In this document: in pieces, positions 1 through 8,662 of the stretch | How the letters are laid out: every line of letters begins with the position of its first letter | Position numbering within the stretch: the first letter of the stretch is position 1 | Source of the DNA: an uncultured Pelagibacteraceae bacterium | GTDB taxonomy: Bacteria > Pseudomonadota > Alphaproteobacteria > Pelagibacterales > Pelagibacteraceae | Length of the DNA: 36,851 nt | Direction: 5' to 3' | Assembly (NCBI GenBank): GCA_902558815.1 | Contig: CACEFF010000011.1 | Span: 1 to 36,851, forward strand | Made by a program: the position numbers and the translations under genes | The notes under the pieces: model-generated | Database searches by the model: none | Seen by the model: the letters and a program-made list of their open reading frames with translations, nothing else | What the model was told of the DNA's origin: nothing

Positions 1-47
1 AGCATTTTTTTAAATATCTTAGGATATATTATATAAATATCTATGTG

Positions 48-76
48 TTGACTATCCTATTAGTAAAGCACATAAT
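48..76 (+). promoter_or_regulatory. Predicted sigma-70-type promoter of proX
   Basis: A -35 box TTGACT (48-53) and a -10 box CATAAT (71-76) are separated by 17 bp, each one base from consensus. A strong Shine-Dalgarno AGGAGG (96-101) lies 4 bp before the proX ATG, which is unusual in this window where most genes have weak or no ribosome site. A 9-bp direct repeat (11-19 and 34-42, TAAATATCT) lies just upstream of the -35 box and could be a regulator site. Confidence 0.65.
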
Positions 77-105
77 ATTAATATTAATTAGTACTAGGAG
101 GAATA

Positions 106-1071
106 ATGAAAAACAAATTACCGTTAATAATCGGTGCGATTGTTGTAATAGCGGGTCTTGTTTTCTTCATGGGCGGAGGAGACAAATCTGCAAAAAAATC
201 AGGTAGCGATAGCGCTGAACCTATAGTAATTGCAACTCATAACTGGTCAAGCCAAGTGGTGATGGCCCATGTTATAGGTGGAATTTTCGAGACTATGGGA
301 AACAACGTAAAATATGTGCCAGCAGACTCACAAGCTGTTTATGAGTCAATTAGAATTGGTGATGTAACATTAGCTCACGAAGTGTGGGAATCAGCTTTTG
401 GAAAATCTTTTGATACAGCTAGAGAAAAAGGTGGTGTATTAGACTGGGGTGATCATGAAGCAAGAACAATTGAGGATATGGGTTATCCTGATTGGGCAGC
501 TAAATATTGTCCAGGTCTACCAGACTGGAATGCTTTAAAAAGCCCAGACTGTGCTAAAGCTTTCGCAACACCAGACTCAGGTGGAAAAGGACGAATGTTA
601 GAAGGTCCTCAAAGTTGGCATGGAGATCTAATCCCTCAGAGAATAGAGGCTCTTGGGTTAGGTGATTTATGGACTGTTAAGTTTGCTGGTGGTGCCGATG
701 CATTATGGGCAGAACTTAAAGCAGCTGAAGCTGAAGGTAGAGGAACTATTATCTTTAACTGGACACCAAACTTTACAGATGGAAAAGGATTTACTTTTAT
801 AGATTTTCCACCGTATTACGATGGTTGCCGACCAGTTGATGGAGGTGATGGTAAATGTGGAGCTCCAGACGGTTACTTGAAAAAAGCCGTAAATGAGAAC
901 TTCCCTAAAACTCATCCTAATGCAGCAGCAATGTATAAAAAGTTATCATTTAACACTAGTCAAATTGGAGCAATGGCTGCTTTAGTTGACGAAGATAAAA
1001 TGACACATGAAGATGCTGCTAAAAAATGGTTAGCTGATAACGAGAGTGTTTGGAAGAAGTGGACTAAGTAA
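106..1071 (+). CDS. proX: Glycine betaine/proline-type ABC transporter substrate-binding protein (OpuAC/ProX family)
   Basis: Periplasmic solute receptor of a quaternary-amine osmolyte importer. The 321-aa product starts with a hydrophobic segment (about residues 5-24) that has no lipobox Cys, so it is either a signal peptide or a membrane anchor. The mature part begins around IVIATHNWSSQ and carries the scattered Trp residues typical of OpuAC proteins, which cage trimethylammonium groups (for example in NWSS, PQSWHGD and FNWTPNF). The start is fixed by an AGGAGG ribosome site. The gene has its own promoter and a strong terminator directly after it, so it is probably made in excess over the membrane and ATPase subunits encoded at 2101-5268. 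Betaine-type substrates follow from the family; the exact range (choline, DMSP, TMAO, proline) cannot be read from sequence. Confidence 0.9.
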   Translation: MKNKLPLIIGAIVVIAGLVFFMGGGDKSAKKSGSDSAEPIVIATHNWSSQVVMAHVIGGIFETMGNNVKYVPADSQAVYESIRIGDVTLAHEVWESAFGKSFDTAREKGGVLDWGDHEARTIEDMGYPDWAAKYCPGLPDWNALKSPDCAKAFATPDSGGKGRMLEGPQSWHGDLIPQRIEALGLGDLWTVKFAGGADALWAELKAAEAEGRGTIIFNWTPNFTDGKGFTFIDFPPYYDGCRPVDGGDGKCGAPDGYLKKAVNENFPKTHPNAAAMYKKLSFNTSQIGAMAALVDEDKMTHEDAAKKWLADNESVWKKWTK

Positions 1072-1103
1072 TTACTTTAACTAAAAACTACCTAAATTTA
1101 ATT

Positions 1104-1137
1104 TCTCCCCTAGTTTTACTAGGGGAGATTTTTTTTT
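1104..1137 (+). terminator. Rho-independent terminator after proX
   Basis: A perfect 10-bp stem (1104-1113 with 1119-1128) and a TTTTA loop are followed by nine T (1129-1137). It is the strongest terminator in the window. It probably separates abundant proX mRNA from lower read-through into the genes that follow. Confidence 0.92.
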
Positions 1138-1162
1138 AAATTTGATATATTTTATTAAATAG

Positions 1163-1540
1163 ATGAAAAATTTTTTTATATACATCATTTTAAGTTTCAT
1201 AATTTCAAATACAAGTTTTGCGAAAAAATCAGGATGTACTGATGGTGATTGTAATAATGGATTTGGAACTTGGACCTATACAGATAAAACTACTTATGTT
1301 GGTCAATGGGAAAATGGATCTAAAAAAGGAAAAGGAATTGAAACTTGGCCTAATGGATATGTTTATGAAGGTCAATTTAAGGATAGTAAATGGCATGGTC
1401 AAGGGACTTTAAAATTTCCTGATGGATCTTCTTATAGTGGTAAGTGGAAAAATAATAAAATGCATGGAAAAGGGATTTTTAAATGGTCAGATGGAAAAGT
1501 GATTGAAGGGATATGGAATGAAGGGGATTATGTTAAATAG
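1163..1540 (+). CDS. Secreted MORN-repeat protein
   Basis: The 125-aa product has an N-terminal signal peptide (about residues 1-20, ending TSFA) and then MORN repeats. Three full units are clear, with the pattern Y-x-G-x-W/F ... G-x-G-x ... F/W-x-D/N-G: YVGQWENG, YEGQFKDS and YSGKWKNN, each followed by a KGKG/HGQG/HGKG turn. A degenerate unit precedes them at NNGFGTWTY. MORN repeats form beta-hairpin arrays; in bacteria their role is usually unknown. The gene sits between the proX terminator and proV. Its stop overlaps the start of the next gene, so the two are probably co-translated. No catalytic domain is visible. Confidence 0.8.
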   Translation: MKNFFIYIILSFIISNTSFAKKSGCTDGDCNNGFGTWTYTDKTTYVGQWENGSKKGKGIETWPNGYVYEGQFKDSKWHGQGTLKFPDGSSYSGKWKNNKMHGKGIFKWSDGKVIEGIWNEGDYVK

Positions 1541-2054
1541 ATTTAACCAATTTCCAGAAAGTCTTAGAAGCTTGATTGGATTAACAAGTTTAACATTAAT
1601 AATTTTTTTTATTTTTTTTATACTTAATATTTTTTTTGGCCCCGACAAAGATGCAGAACTTAAAATTGCTGAACAAAAAAAAGTTCAAGAAAAAGCAAAT
1701 GAATTGATAGCAACTTTGCCAAGAGGTGTTTTGACATTTTACAAATCAGACAAAGGTCAACAGTTATCAGCAGATGAATATAAAATGATTTGTGTTAATA
1801 CAAAAATAATTACTCAAAGAGCTATTATGGGAGCTAACATAATTGATAACGATGCATTTGACTTGTATACAGCTAATGGAGGAACTACTGGAAAATATTC
1901 GGTAAAATGGGATGAAAGTAAAAATAAATGTTTTGCTGAATTTACAGTTAAACCTTTATCGGGGTCTTCAAAATCAGTTACTGTTAAAGGTGAAGCTTTA
2001 GGCTTTTTAAAAACCAGCATTGACACAAGGGTATATTTTATCAAGAATTTTTAA
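1530..2054 (+). CDS. Small membrane-anchored protein of unknown function
   Basis: I do not recognise the family. From the ATG at 1530 the product is 174 aa. It has one strongly hydrophobic segment (about residues 14-36, ending FFGP), then a Lys/Glu/Ala-rich linker (AEQKKVQEKANE) and a soluble domain of about 120 residues with two Cys (in MICVN and KCFAE) that could pair. The layout suggests an N-in anchor with the domain outside the cytoplasm. I prefer 1530 because AAGGGG lies just before it and it gives a short overlap with the MORN gene; an in-frame ATG at 1518 and a TTG at 1503 are alternatives. The gene lies 46 bp before proV, so a link to the transporter is possible but unproven. Confidence 0.7.
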   Translation: MLNRFNQFPESLRSLIGLTSLTLIIFFIFFILNIFFGPDKDAELKIAEQKKVQEKANELIATLPRGVLTFYKSDKGQQLSADEYKMICVNTKIITQRAIMGANIIDNDAFDLYTANGGTTGKYSVKWDESKNKCFAEFTVKPLSGSSKSVTVKGEALGFLKTSIDTRVYFIKNF

Positions 2055-2100
2055 TGGAATATTTATTAGTAATAATAGTATAAATATATAAAATATAATT

Positions 2101-3135
2101 ATGACATCAACACCAGTAATAAAATGTGAGTCAGTTTATAAAATATTTGGAGCTAATGCTGAAAAAATGCTTCAAAATTCAAATGGCAATGTTGATGCAA
2201 AAAAATTTCAGGACTCTGGCTGTATAGTTGGTGTTAACAATGCTTCGTTTGAAGTTTCAAAAGGAGAGATGTTAGTTGTAATGGGCTTGTCTGGCTCTGG
2301 CAAATCAACTCTACTTAGATGTATTTCAAGATTAACTGACGCAACAGGTGGAAAGATTTATATTGAAGGTCAAGATTTGTTAGCCATGAATGATAAGCAA
2401 TTGATAGAGTTGAGAAGAAGTAAAATGGGTATGGTTTTTCAAAGTTTTGCATTACTTCCTCATAAAACAGTTTTAGAAAATATTGCGTTTCCACTCCAAA
2501 TCAAAGGAGGTGAAACTGATGACAGTATAATAAAAGCTATGGAAATGGTCGAATTAGTAGGCTTAAAAGGAAGAGAAAACTATTTTCCTAGAGAATTATC
2601 TGGAGGCCAACAACAAAGAGTTGGAATTGCTCGATCATTAGCTGTTGAACCAGACATTTGGTTCTTAGATGAACCTTTTTCTGCTTTAGACCCGCTTATA
2701 AGAAAAGAAATGCAAGATGAATTTTTAAGACTCCAAGGTGTTTTAAATAAGACAATTCTTTTTATTACTCATGACTTCGATGAAGCGTTAAGACTTGCCG
2801 ATAGAATAGCCATTATGAAAGATGGTTTAATTGAACAATTGGACACTCCGGCAAATATTGTTTTAAATCCAAAAACTGAATATGTAAGAAAATTTACAGA
2901 AGAAGTGCCGAGAGAAAAGGTATTAAAGATTGAAGCAATAATGGATAATTCAATAAATGAAAAAAATTCCAATATAATTAGTGTTTCTAAAGATGCAATT
3001 ATTGAAACAGTAGCAGAAAAAATATTGAGCCAAGAAAATTCAGTAAATGTTTTAGATGGTAACAACAATATAGTCGGAAGTGTTAAACCATCAAAGATAA
3101 TTCAAACTGTTTTTAGAACTGGAAAAGAAAAATAA
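2101..3135 (+). CDS. proV: Glycine betaine/proline ABC transporter ATP-binding protein
   Basis: ATPase subunit of the OpuA/ProU-type importer, 344 aa. Visible motifs are Walker A (GLSGSGKST), the Q-loop (MVFQSFALLPHKT), the signature LSGGQQQRVGIARSLA, Walker B WFLDEPFSAL, and the H-loop ITHDFDEAL. The first 55 residues match the ProV-type N-terminal extension before the ABC core. The C-terminal 60-70 residues look like a shortened CBS-type regulatory domain (ending NIVGSVKPSKII), which in OpuA/ProV senses ionic strength. Here only about one CBS unit remains, so osmotic gating may be altered. It is followed 9 bp later by the permease gene. Confidence 0.93.
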   Translation: MTSTPVIKCESVYKIFGANAEKMLQNSNGNVDAKKFQDSGCIVGVNNASFEVSKGEMLVVMGLSGSGKSTLLRCISRLTDATGGKIYIEGQDLLAMNDKQLIELRRSKMGMVFQSFALLPHKTVLENIAFPLQIKGGETDDSIIKAMEMVELVGLKGRENYFPRELSGGQQQRVGIARSLAVEPDIWFLDEPFSALDPLIRKEMQDEFLRLQGVLNKTILFITHDFDEALRLADRIAIMKDGLIEQLDTPANIVLNPKTEYVRKFTEEVPREKVLKIEAIMDNSINEKNSNIISVSKDAIIETVAEKILSQENSVNVLDGNNNIVGSVKPSKIIQTVFRTGKEK

Positions 3136-3144
3136 TGATACTTT

Positions 3145-5268
3145 ATGGAAGTAATTAGGAAATACCCAAAAGCTATTCAATGGATTTTTCTATTGATTAT
3201 TTTTTTCGGTCTATGCTTTGCTATTCAAATACCTGAAGGGTATGAATTTGCCAAAGCTGGAACTGAATTTATTGATAAAGATAAGCTAGATCAAACTAAG
3301 TACAGTGTTTTTTGGAGATTACCTGCTTTTATTGCTTGGATGCCAGGATGGATAAATGACTCTGTATATTTTTTATTAAACGAGTGGTTTCCAATTGAAT
3401 ACTTTGATTCAAGTATTCAAGAAACAAAATCTCGACCTTTGGTTCTTCATATAACAAGATTAATTTCTAGTTCTATGCTTTTTTTAATTCAGTTTATTCG
3501 TGAAATTTTAATTGGCGGTGTTGATACTATAGTTGCTTTTACGAGCTGGGATTTTTTAAGTGCTAATCCTTGGGCTAAGTTACCAGGTTTGCCTTGGACA
3601 ATTGTTGCTGGTGGAGCAATATTACTAGGACATAAACTTAGTGGTAAAAATTTAGCGATATTCGCTGCTATAACTATGATATTTATTTCTGCTTTCGGTC
3701 AATGGAAGCCATCAATGCAAACTTTATCATTTGTATTAGTTGCGGCACCAATATCTTTCGCCTTAGGTCTTGGATTTGGAGTTTGGGCATACAGAAGCAA
3801 AAGAGTAGAAAATTTTTTAAACCCACTTTTGAATGTTGCGCAAACTATGCCACACTATTCTTATCTTGTTCCAATAATGGTTTTATTTGGAATTGGAGAC
3901 CATGCTGGTGCAATAGCAACAATTATTTTTGCAACACCTCCAATGGTCAGACTAACTTTACTGGGTCTCAGAAAAGTATCTCCGGAAGTTATTGAGGCAG
4001 GTAAGATGAGTGGTTGCACAGATTACCAATTATTATCTGAAGTTTTGATCCCTACAGCAAGAAGGGATATATTAATAGGTGTTAATCAAGTCATAATGCA
4101 ATGTTTAGCAATGGCTGTAATAGCATCTTTTATAGGTGCCAAAGGTCTTGGTTGGAATTTGCTACTCGCATTAAATCAATTAAGAATTGGCTTAGCACTT
4201 GAAGCAGGAGTTTGTATTACTTTAATAGCTGTTTTATTAGATAAGCTTTCACTAGCATGGGCAAATAAACAAAAAAATTATTTTGAAAATCCCACAGATT
4301 TTGAGAAAAATAAGTACCTTTACATATTTGGAGGAGTGGTTGTACTAGGATATATATTCTCTTTTATTGGCACTTTCCTTTTTAAAGAAGGATTTAACTA
4401 TTTTTTTATTGTCCCACACAACAAAGGTATTTCAACTGAAGCTTTCTGGAATGCAGGAGTAGATTGGGTTTTAGCTAATTTTTTTGATACTCTTAAAATT
4501 TTTAATACTTGGTTGATAGTAGATGTATTAATACCAATGAAAAATGCATTTTTAAGAATGCCTATAGTAGCCACATTTGTTTTATTTATGGGAGCTGGTT
4601 ACATAATTGGTGGAATTAGATCCGCATTAATTGTTGGAAGCTTTACTCTATTCATAGCTTTAACAGAGTGGTGGGATAGAGCATTAATAACAATGTACAT
4701 GGCAACATTTGGTGTAATTGTTTCTGGAATTCTTGGAATAACAATTGGTACTTTAAGTGCTCAAAATAAAACTAGTTCAAGAATAGCAATAGGTGTCTGT
4801 GATACTCTCCAAACATTCCCATCTTTTGTTTATTTAATTCCAGTTATTATGCTTTTTGGTGTAACAGATACATCTGTTTTAATCGCAGTTGTAGTTTATG
4901 CCACAATCCCCGCAACAAGATATACTATTGAAGGATTAAGAAGTGTTCCTTCTGCTTTGCATGATGCTGGCTCTATGTCAGGTGTAAATAGATTACAAAG
5001 ATGGCTAAAAATAGAGTTACCACTTGCCTTTCCTCATATGATGTTAGGAATAAATCAAACAGTTGTATTTGCTTTATTCATGGTAATCATTGGTGCAATG
5101 ATTGGTACTACAGATTTAGGACAATATATTTTAAAAGCTTTATCTGATAGACAAGGTACAGGCAATGGTTTGATGCTTGGTTTGTGTGTTGCTTTTATAG
5201 GTTTAGCAGTTGATAATTTAATAAGAACTTGGGCAGAACAAAGAAAAAAGCTACTTGGTCTTGACTAA
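3145..5268 (+). CDS. proW: Glycine betaine/proline ABC transporter permease, two fused ProW domains
   Basis: Inner-membrane channel of the osmolyte importer. At 707 aa it is about twice the usual length and contains two successive binding-protein-dependent permease domains. Each has its own EAA loop: one around residue 281 (EVIEAGKMSGCTDYQLL) and one around residue 606 (ALHDAGSMSGVNRLQRWL). Each is preceded by a matching LxxxQTxPxxxYLxPxxxLFG stretch (NVAQTMPHYSYL and DTLQTFPSFVYL). Both halves of the channel are thus made as one chain, and ProV would act as a homodimer beneath it. The gene lies 9 bp after proV and 3 bp before glpK. Confidence 0.92.
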   Translation: MEVIRKYPKAIQWIFLLIIFFGLCFAIQIPEGYEFAKAGTEFIDKDKLDQTKYSVFWRLPAFIAWMPGWINDSVYFLLNEWFPIEYFDSSIQETKSRPLVLHITRLISSSMLFLIQFIREILIGGVDTIVAFTSWDFLSANPWAKLPGLPWTIVAGGAILLGHKLSGKNLAIFAAITMIFISAFGQWKPSMQTLSFVLVAAPISFALGLGFGVWAYRSKRVENFLNPLLNVAQTMPHYSYLVPIMVLFGIGDHAGAIATIIFATPPMVRLTLLGLRKVSPEVIEAGKMSGCTDYQLLSEVLIPTARRDILIGVNQVIMQCLAMAVIASFIGAKGLGWNLLLALNQLRIGLALEAGVCITLIAVLLDKLSLAWANKQKNYFENPTDFEKNKYLYIFGGVVVLGYIFSFIGTFLFKEGFNYFFIVPHNKGISTEAFWNAGVDWVLANFFDTLKIFNTWLIVDVLIPMKNAFLRMPIVATFVLFMGAGYIIGGIRSALIVGSFTLFIALTEWWDRALITMYMATFGVIVSGILGITIGTLSAQNKTSSRIAIGVCDTLQTFPSFVYLIPVIMLFGVTDTSVLIAVVVYATIPATRYTIEGLRSVPSALHDAGSMSGVNRLQRWLKIELPLAFPHMMLGINQTVVFALFMVIIGAMIGTTDLGQYILKALSDRQGTGNGLMLGLCVAFIGLAVDNLIRTWAEQRKKLLGLD

Positions 5269-5271
5269 TAA

Positions 5272-6750
5272 ATGAAAAAATTTATCATTTCTATCGATCA
5301 AGGAACCACCTCAAGTAGAGCAATTTTATTTAATTTAAAAGGTCAATCAGTATATGTCTCACAAACTGAATTTAATCAGTATTTTCCAAAAGATGGTTGG
5401 GTTGAGCATAGTCCCGATGAAATATGGAAGACCACATTAAAAGTTTTAAAAGATGTAATTAAAAAAAGCAAAGCATTAAAAGGAAAAATTTTAACAATAG
5501 GAATTACAAACCAAAGAGAGACAACTATATTGTGGGATAAAACTACAGGTAAAGCAGTTTATAATGCTATAGTTTGGCAAGATAGAAGATCATCTGAATA
5601 TTGTAAAAAGTTAATAAGACAAAAAAAGGAAACTATTATTTACAATAAAACTGGATTACTAATTGATGCATATTTTTCAGCAACAAAAATAAAATGGATA
5701 ATTGACAATGTACCAAAGGCTAGAGAATTAATCAAAAAGAAAAGATTATTATTTGGCACAGTAGATTGTTTTCTTTTATGGAAATTAACTAATGGTGCTG
5801 ATCATGCTACTGACGCAACTAACGCAAGTAGAACAATGCTTTATAATATTTCCACAAATGAATGGGATAAACAAATATTAAAGATGTTAAAGATACCTCG
5901 AGAAATCTTACCTATTGTTAAAGATTGTTCAGCTGACTTTGGCCATACAGATCCTAGCCTTACAGGGTCATCTTATCCAATCACAGGAATAGTAGGTGAT
6001 CAACAATCAGCAACTATTGGACAATGTTGTTTTGAGCCTGGATCTCTCAAAAGTACTTACGGCACAGGAGCGTTTGTTCTTTTGAACACAGGAAATAAAA
6101 AAGTTTATTCTAAGAATAGACTTTTAACTACTATTGGTTATAGAATTAATGGAAAAACTACTTATGCATTAGAAGGTTCGATTTTTATAGCAGGAGCAGG
6201 TGTTCAGTGGTTAAGAGATAAAATAAAATTTATAAAAAAAGCATCTGATACTGAAAAAATAATAAAATCTCTTAAGTCAAATAATGGTATTTATTTAGTT
6301 CCAGCATTTACGGGACTCGGAGCTCCTTATTGGGCTGTTAATGCAAGAGGAACACTTTCAGGTTTAACAAGAGACACAGGACCAAAAGAAATTGTAAGAG
6401 CCACAGTAGAATCTGTTGCTTATCAAACACATGATTTATTTGAAGCAATGAAAAATGACGGTTTAAAGCCAAAGATAATCAAAGTAGACGGGGGAATGGT
6501 TAAAAATAATTGGTTTTCACAATTTTTATCTGATGTTGTAGATATAAAAGTATTGAGACCAAAAGTTGATGAAACTACTGCTCTGGGCGCCGCATTTATG
6601 GCAGGTCTTCAAATTGGAGTTTACAAATCTCTCAAAGACATATCTAAAAATTGGCAGGTTGATAAAAGTTTTTATCCTAAAATGAAATTTTCTGAGAGAA
6701 AAAAACTTATAAATGGATGGAATAAAGCTATTAAAAAAACATTATCATAA
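5272..6750 (+). CDS. glpK: Glycerol kinase
   Basis: Phosphorylates glycerol to glycerol-3-phosphate with ATP in the cytoplasm. The 492-aa product has the full FGGY-kinase layout: N-terminal phosphate loop ISIDQGTTSSRAI, substrate residues NQRET (Arg82, Glu83) and WQDRR, the GDQQSATIGQ segment with the catalytic Asp, adenine-site YGTGAFVLLNTG, and C-terminal KVDGGMVKNNW and ALGAAFMAGL. Length is normal for GlpK (about 500 aa). It begins 3 bp after proW and so may be co-transcribed with the osmolyte importer. A separate strong promoter lies between it and the glycerol transporter genes. Confidence 0.95.
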   Translation: MKKFIISIDQGTTSSRAILFNLKGQSVYVSQTEFNQYFPKDGWVEHSPDEIWKTTLKVLKDVIKKSKALKGKILTIGITNQRETTILWDKTTGKAVYNAIVWQDRRSSEYCKKLIRQKKETIIYNKTGLLIDAYFSATKIKWIIDNVPKARELIKKKRLLFGTVDCFLLWKLTNGADHATDATNASRTMLYNISTNEWDKQILKMLKIPREILPIVKDCSADFGHTDPSLTGSSYPITGIVGDQQSATIGQCCFEPGSLKSTYGTGAFVLLNTGNKKVYSKNRLLTTIGYRINGKTTYALEGSIFIAGAGVQWLRDKIKFIKKASDTEKIIKSLKSNNGIYLVPAFTGLGAPYWAVNARGTLSGLTRDTGPKEIVRATVESVAYQTHDLFEAMKNDGLKPKIIKVDGGMVKNNWFSQFLSDVVDIKVLRPKVDETTALGAAFMAGLQIGVYKSLKDISKNWQVDKSFYPKMKFSERKKLINGWNKAIKKTLS

Positions 6751-6796
6751 TTATTCAATTAGAAATTGAAAACTGTCCCATAAATCAAATTTTTTT

Positions 6797-6825
6797 TTGA
6801 CATACACTCTTCGATCTAGTTTAAT
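6797..6825 (+). promoter_or_regulatory. Predicted sigma-70-type promoter of the glycerol transporter operon
   Basis: A consensus -35 TTGACA (6797-6802) and -10 TTTAAT (6820-6825, one base from TATAAT) are separated by exactly 17 bp. The glpV start codon follows at 6870 with a GGGGGA ribosome site (6860-6865). This is one of the two best promoters in the window, both in front of solute-binding-protein genes. Confidence 0.75.
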
Positions 6826-6869
6826 TATTTATCTAAGAATAAATAATAATAACAAAAACGGGGGAAACA

Positions 6870-8588
6870 ATGATTAAGACATTAAAAACTGTTCTTGCTG
6901 TTGCTGTTACATTTTCAATCGTAACTATTTCTAGTGCATCTGCAAATGCAATTAAGAAATGGTCTGACGGTGAGTTTAGTCTTTCTGTTTTATCTGCTAA
7001 AGATAGAGAGAAAGAGCTAAAGTGGTTTCAAGATGCTGCTAAGCCATTCAAAGGGATGACTTTAAAAGTTGTATCTGAAGGTATTCCAACTCACGTGTAC
7101 GAGTCTAAGACTCTTACAAAAGCGTTTGAAGAAATAACAGGAATTAAAGTACAACACCAAATCATAGGAGAAGGTGATGTAGTAATGGCTGTTCAAACAC
7201 AAATGCAAACTAACGTAAGTATTTACGATGCGTATGTTAATGACTCAGACTTAATTGGTACGCACGCGCGTATGCAACAAGCTGTTAATTTAACTGACTG
7301 GATGAAAGGCGAAGGTAAAGCTGTTACTAATCCATATTTGGATTTAGATGATTTCATAGGGCTTCAATTTACTACAGGTCCAGATGGAAATCTTTACCAA
7401 CTACCAGACCAACAATTTGCTAACCTTTATTGGTTCAGAAAAGACTGGTTTGATAGACCTGAAATTCAAAAACAATTTAAAGCTAAATATGGTTATGAAT
7501 TAGGTGTACCATTAAACTGGTCTGCTTATGAAGACATTGCTAAATTCTTTTCAGAAGATGTGAAGACGATAGATGGTGTTAATATTTATGGTCATATGGA
7601 CTACGGTAAAAGAGCTCCTGACTTAGGTTGGAGAATGACTGATGCATGGTTATCAATGGCTGGTGCAGGAAGTAAAGGTCTACCTAATGGAGTACCTGTA
7701 GATGAGTGGGGAATTAGAATGGAGCCAGGTTCTTGTAACCCAGTTGGTGCTAACGTATCAAGAGGTGGAGCTACTAATGGCCCTGCTGCAGTATACGCAA
7801 TTAGAAAATGGGATGAATGGTTAAGAGCTTATGCACCTCCGGGAGCAGCGGCTATGGACTTTTATCAGTCTTTACCATCTCTTTCTTCAGGAAATGTTGC
7901 TCAGCAAATTTTCTGGTACACAGCTTTCACAGCTTCTTTAGTAGGAAAAGATCCTAATAATAAAGTAGTTGATGCAAACGGTATGCCTTTATGGAGAATG
8001 GGCCCATCACCTAAAGGACCTTATTGGGAAGAAGGTATGAAGCTTGGATATCAAGACGTTGGATCATGGACTTTGTTTAAGTCTACTGATGTTGAGAGAA
8101 GAAAAGCTGCATGGTTGTACGCTCAATTTGCAGTTTCAAAAACTGTATCTCTTAAAAAAGCTGATGTTGGTTTAACTTTCGTAAGAAAAAGTACTGTTAA
8201 CCACAAACACTTCACTAAGAGAGCACCTGAATTAGGTGGACTTATTGAGTTCTATAGGTCAGACAACAGAAATGTATGGTCTCCGACAGGTATCAATGTT
8301 CCAGATTATCCGAAGCTAGCACAATTATGGTGGCAGCATATCGGAGAAGTTAACTCTGGTACATTTACACCACAACAAACTATGGATCGTCTTGCAGATG
8401 AGATGGACTTAGTTATGTCTCGTATGGAAGCAGCTGACAAAGCTAGTAACGCGTACGGTGGATGTGGACCAAGACTTAATAAACCAAAAGAAGCTTCTTT
8501 TTGGTTAAATAAAGCTGGCTCACCAAAAGCCAAAGTTAACGAGAAACCACAAGGTAAAACCATAGCATATAAAGACGCTTGGAAATAA
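6870..8588 (+). CDS. glpV: Glycerol ABC transporter substrate-binding protein (GlpV-like)
   Basis: Periplasmic receptor, 572 aa, with a clear Sec signal peptide (MIKTLKTVLAVAV...SASANA, about residues 1-27). It belongs to the large bacterial extracellular solute-binding proteins of the carbohydrate-type ABC systems and is longer than UgpB/MalE. I assign it to glycerol because the gene set around it (glpK, two UgpC-like ATPases, two permeases, a roughly 118-aa DUF2160-type membrane protein) matches the rhizobial glycerol importer GlpSTPQUV. The promoter in front and terminator behind predict high expression. Sugar alcohols other than glycerol remain possible. Confidence 0.85.
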   Translation: MIKTLKTVLAVAVTFSIVTISSASANAIKKWSDGEFSLSVLSAKDREKELKWFQDAAKPFKGMTLKVVSEGIPTHVYESKTLTKAFEEITGIKVQHQIIGEGDVVMAVQTQMQTNVSIYDAYVNDSDLIGTHARMQQAVNLTDWMKGEGKAVTNPYLDLDDFIGLQFTTGPDGNLYQLPDQQFANLYWFRKDWFDRPEIQKQFKAKYGYELGVPLNWSAYEDIAKFFSEDVKTIDGVNIYGHMDYGKRAPDLGWRMTDAWLSMAGAGSKGLPNGVPVDEWGIRMEPGSCNPVGANVSRGGATNGPAAVYAIRKWDEWLRAYAPPGAAAMDFYQSLPSLSSGNVAQQIFWYTAFTASLVGKDPNNKVVDANGMPLWRMGPSPKGPYWEEGMKLGYQDVGSWTLFKSTDVERRKAAWLYAQFAVSKTVSLKKADVGLTFVRKSTVNHKHFTKRAPELGGLIEFYRSDNRNVWSPTGINVPDYPKLAQLWWQHIGEVNSGTFTPQQTMDRLADEMDLVMSRMEAADKASNAYGGCGPRLNKPKEASFWLNKAGSPKAKVNEKPQGKTIAYKDAWK

Positions 8589-8610
8589 CCCTAGGTTAAT
8601 TTAAATTTAA

Positions 8611-8638
8611 AAAGGGGCATTTATTGCCCCTTTTTTTT
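8611..8638 (+). terminator. Rho-independent terminator after glpV
   Basis: A 9-bp stem AAAGGGGCA/TGCCCCTTT (8611-8619 with 8625-8633) with loop TTTAT and a run of eight T (8631-8638). It lies inside the glycerol operon, between glpV and glpS, and probably sets a high receptor-to-channel ratio by partial read-through. Confidence 0.88.
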
Positions 8639-8662
8639 AAAGCTAAATTACAAATAATAAAT

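Noticed and set aside
6754..6770. Hairpin TTCAATT/AATTGAA after glpK as a terminator
   Set aside because: The stem is only 7 bp, has a single G-C pair per arm and no T-run directly behind it; the T-stretch at 6790-6798 belongs to the glpV promoter region.
8624..8662. Upstream start for glpS
   Set aside because: The codon lies in the loop of the glpV terminator hairpin, and the added residues have no counterpart in related ATPases; the ATG at 8663 gives the normal N-terminus.
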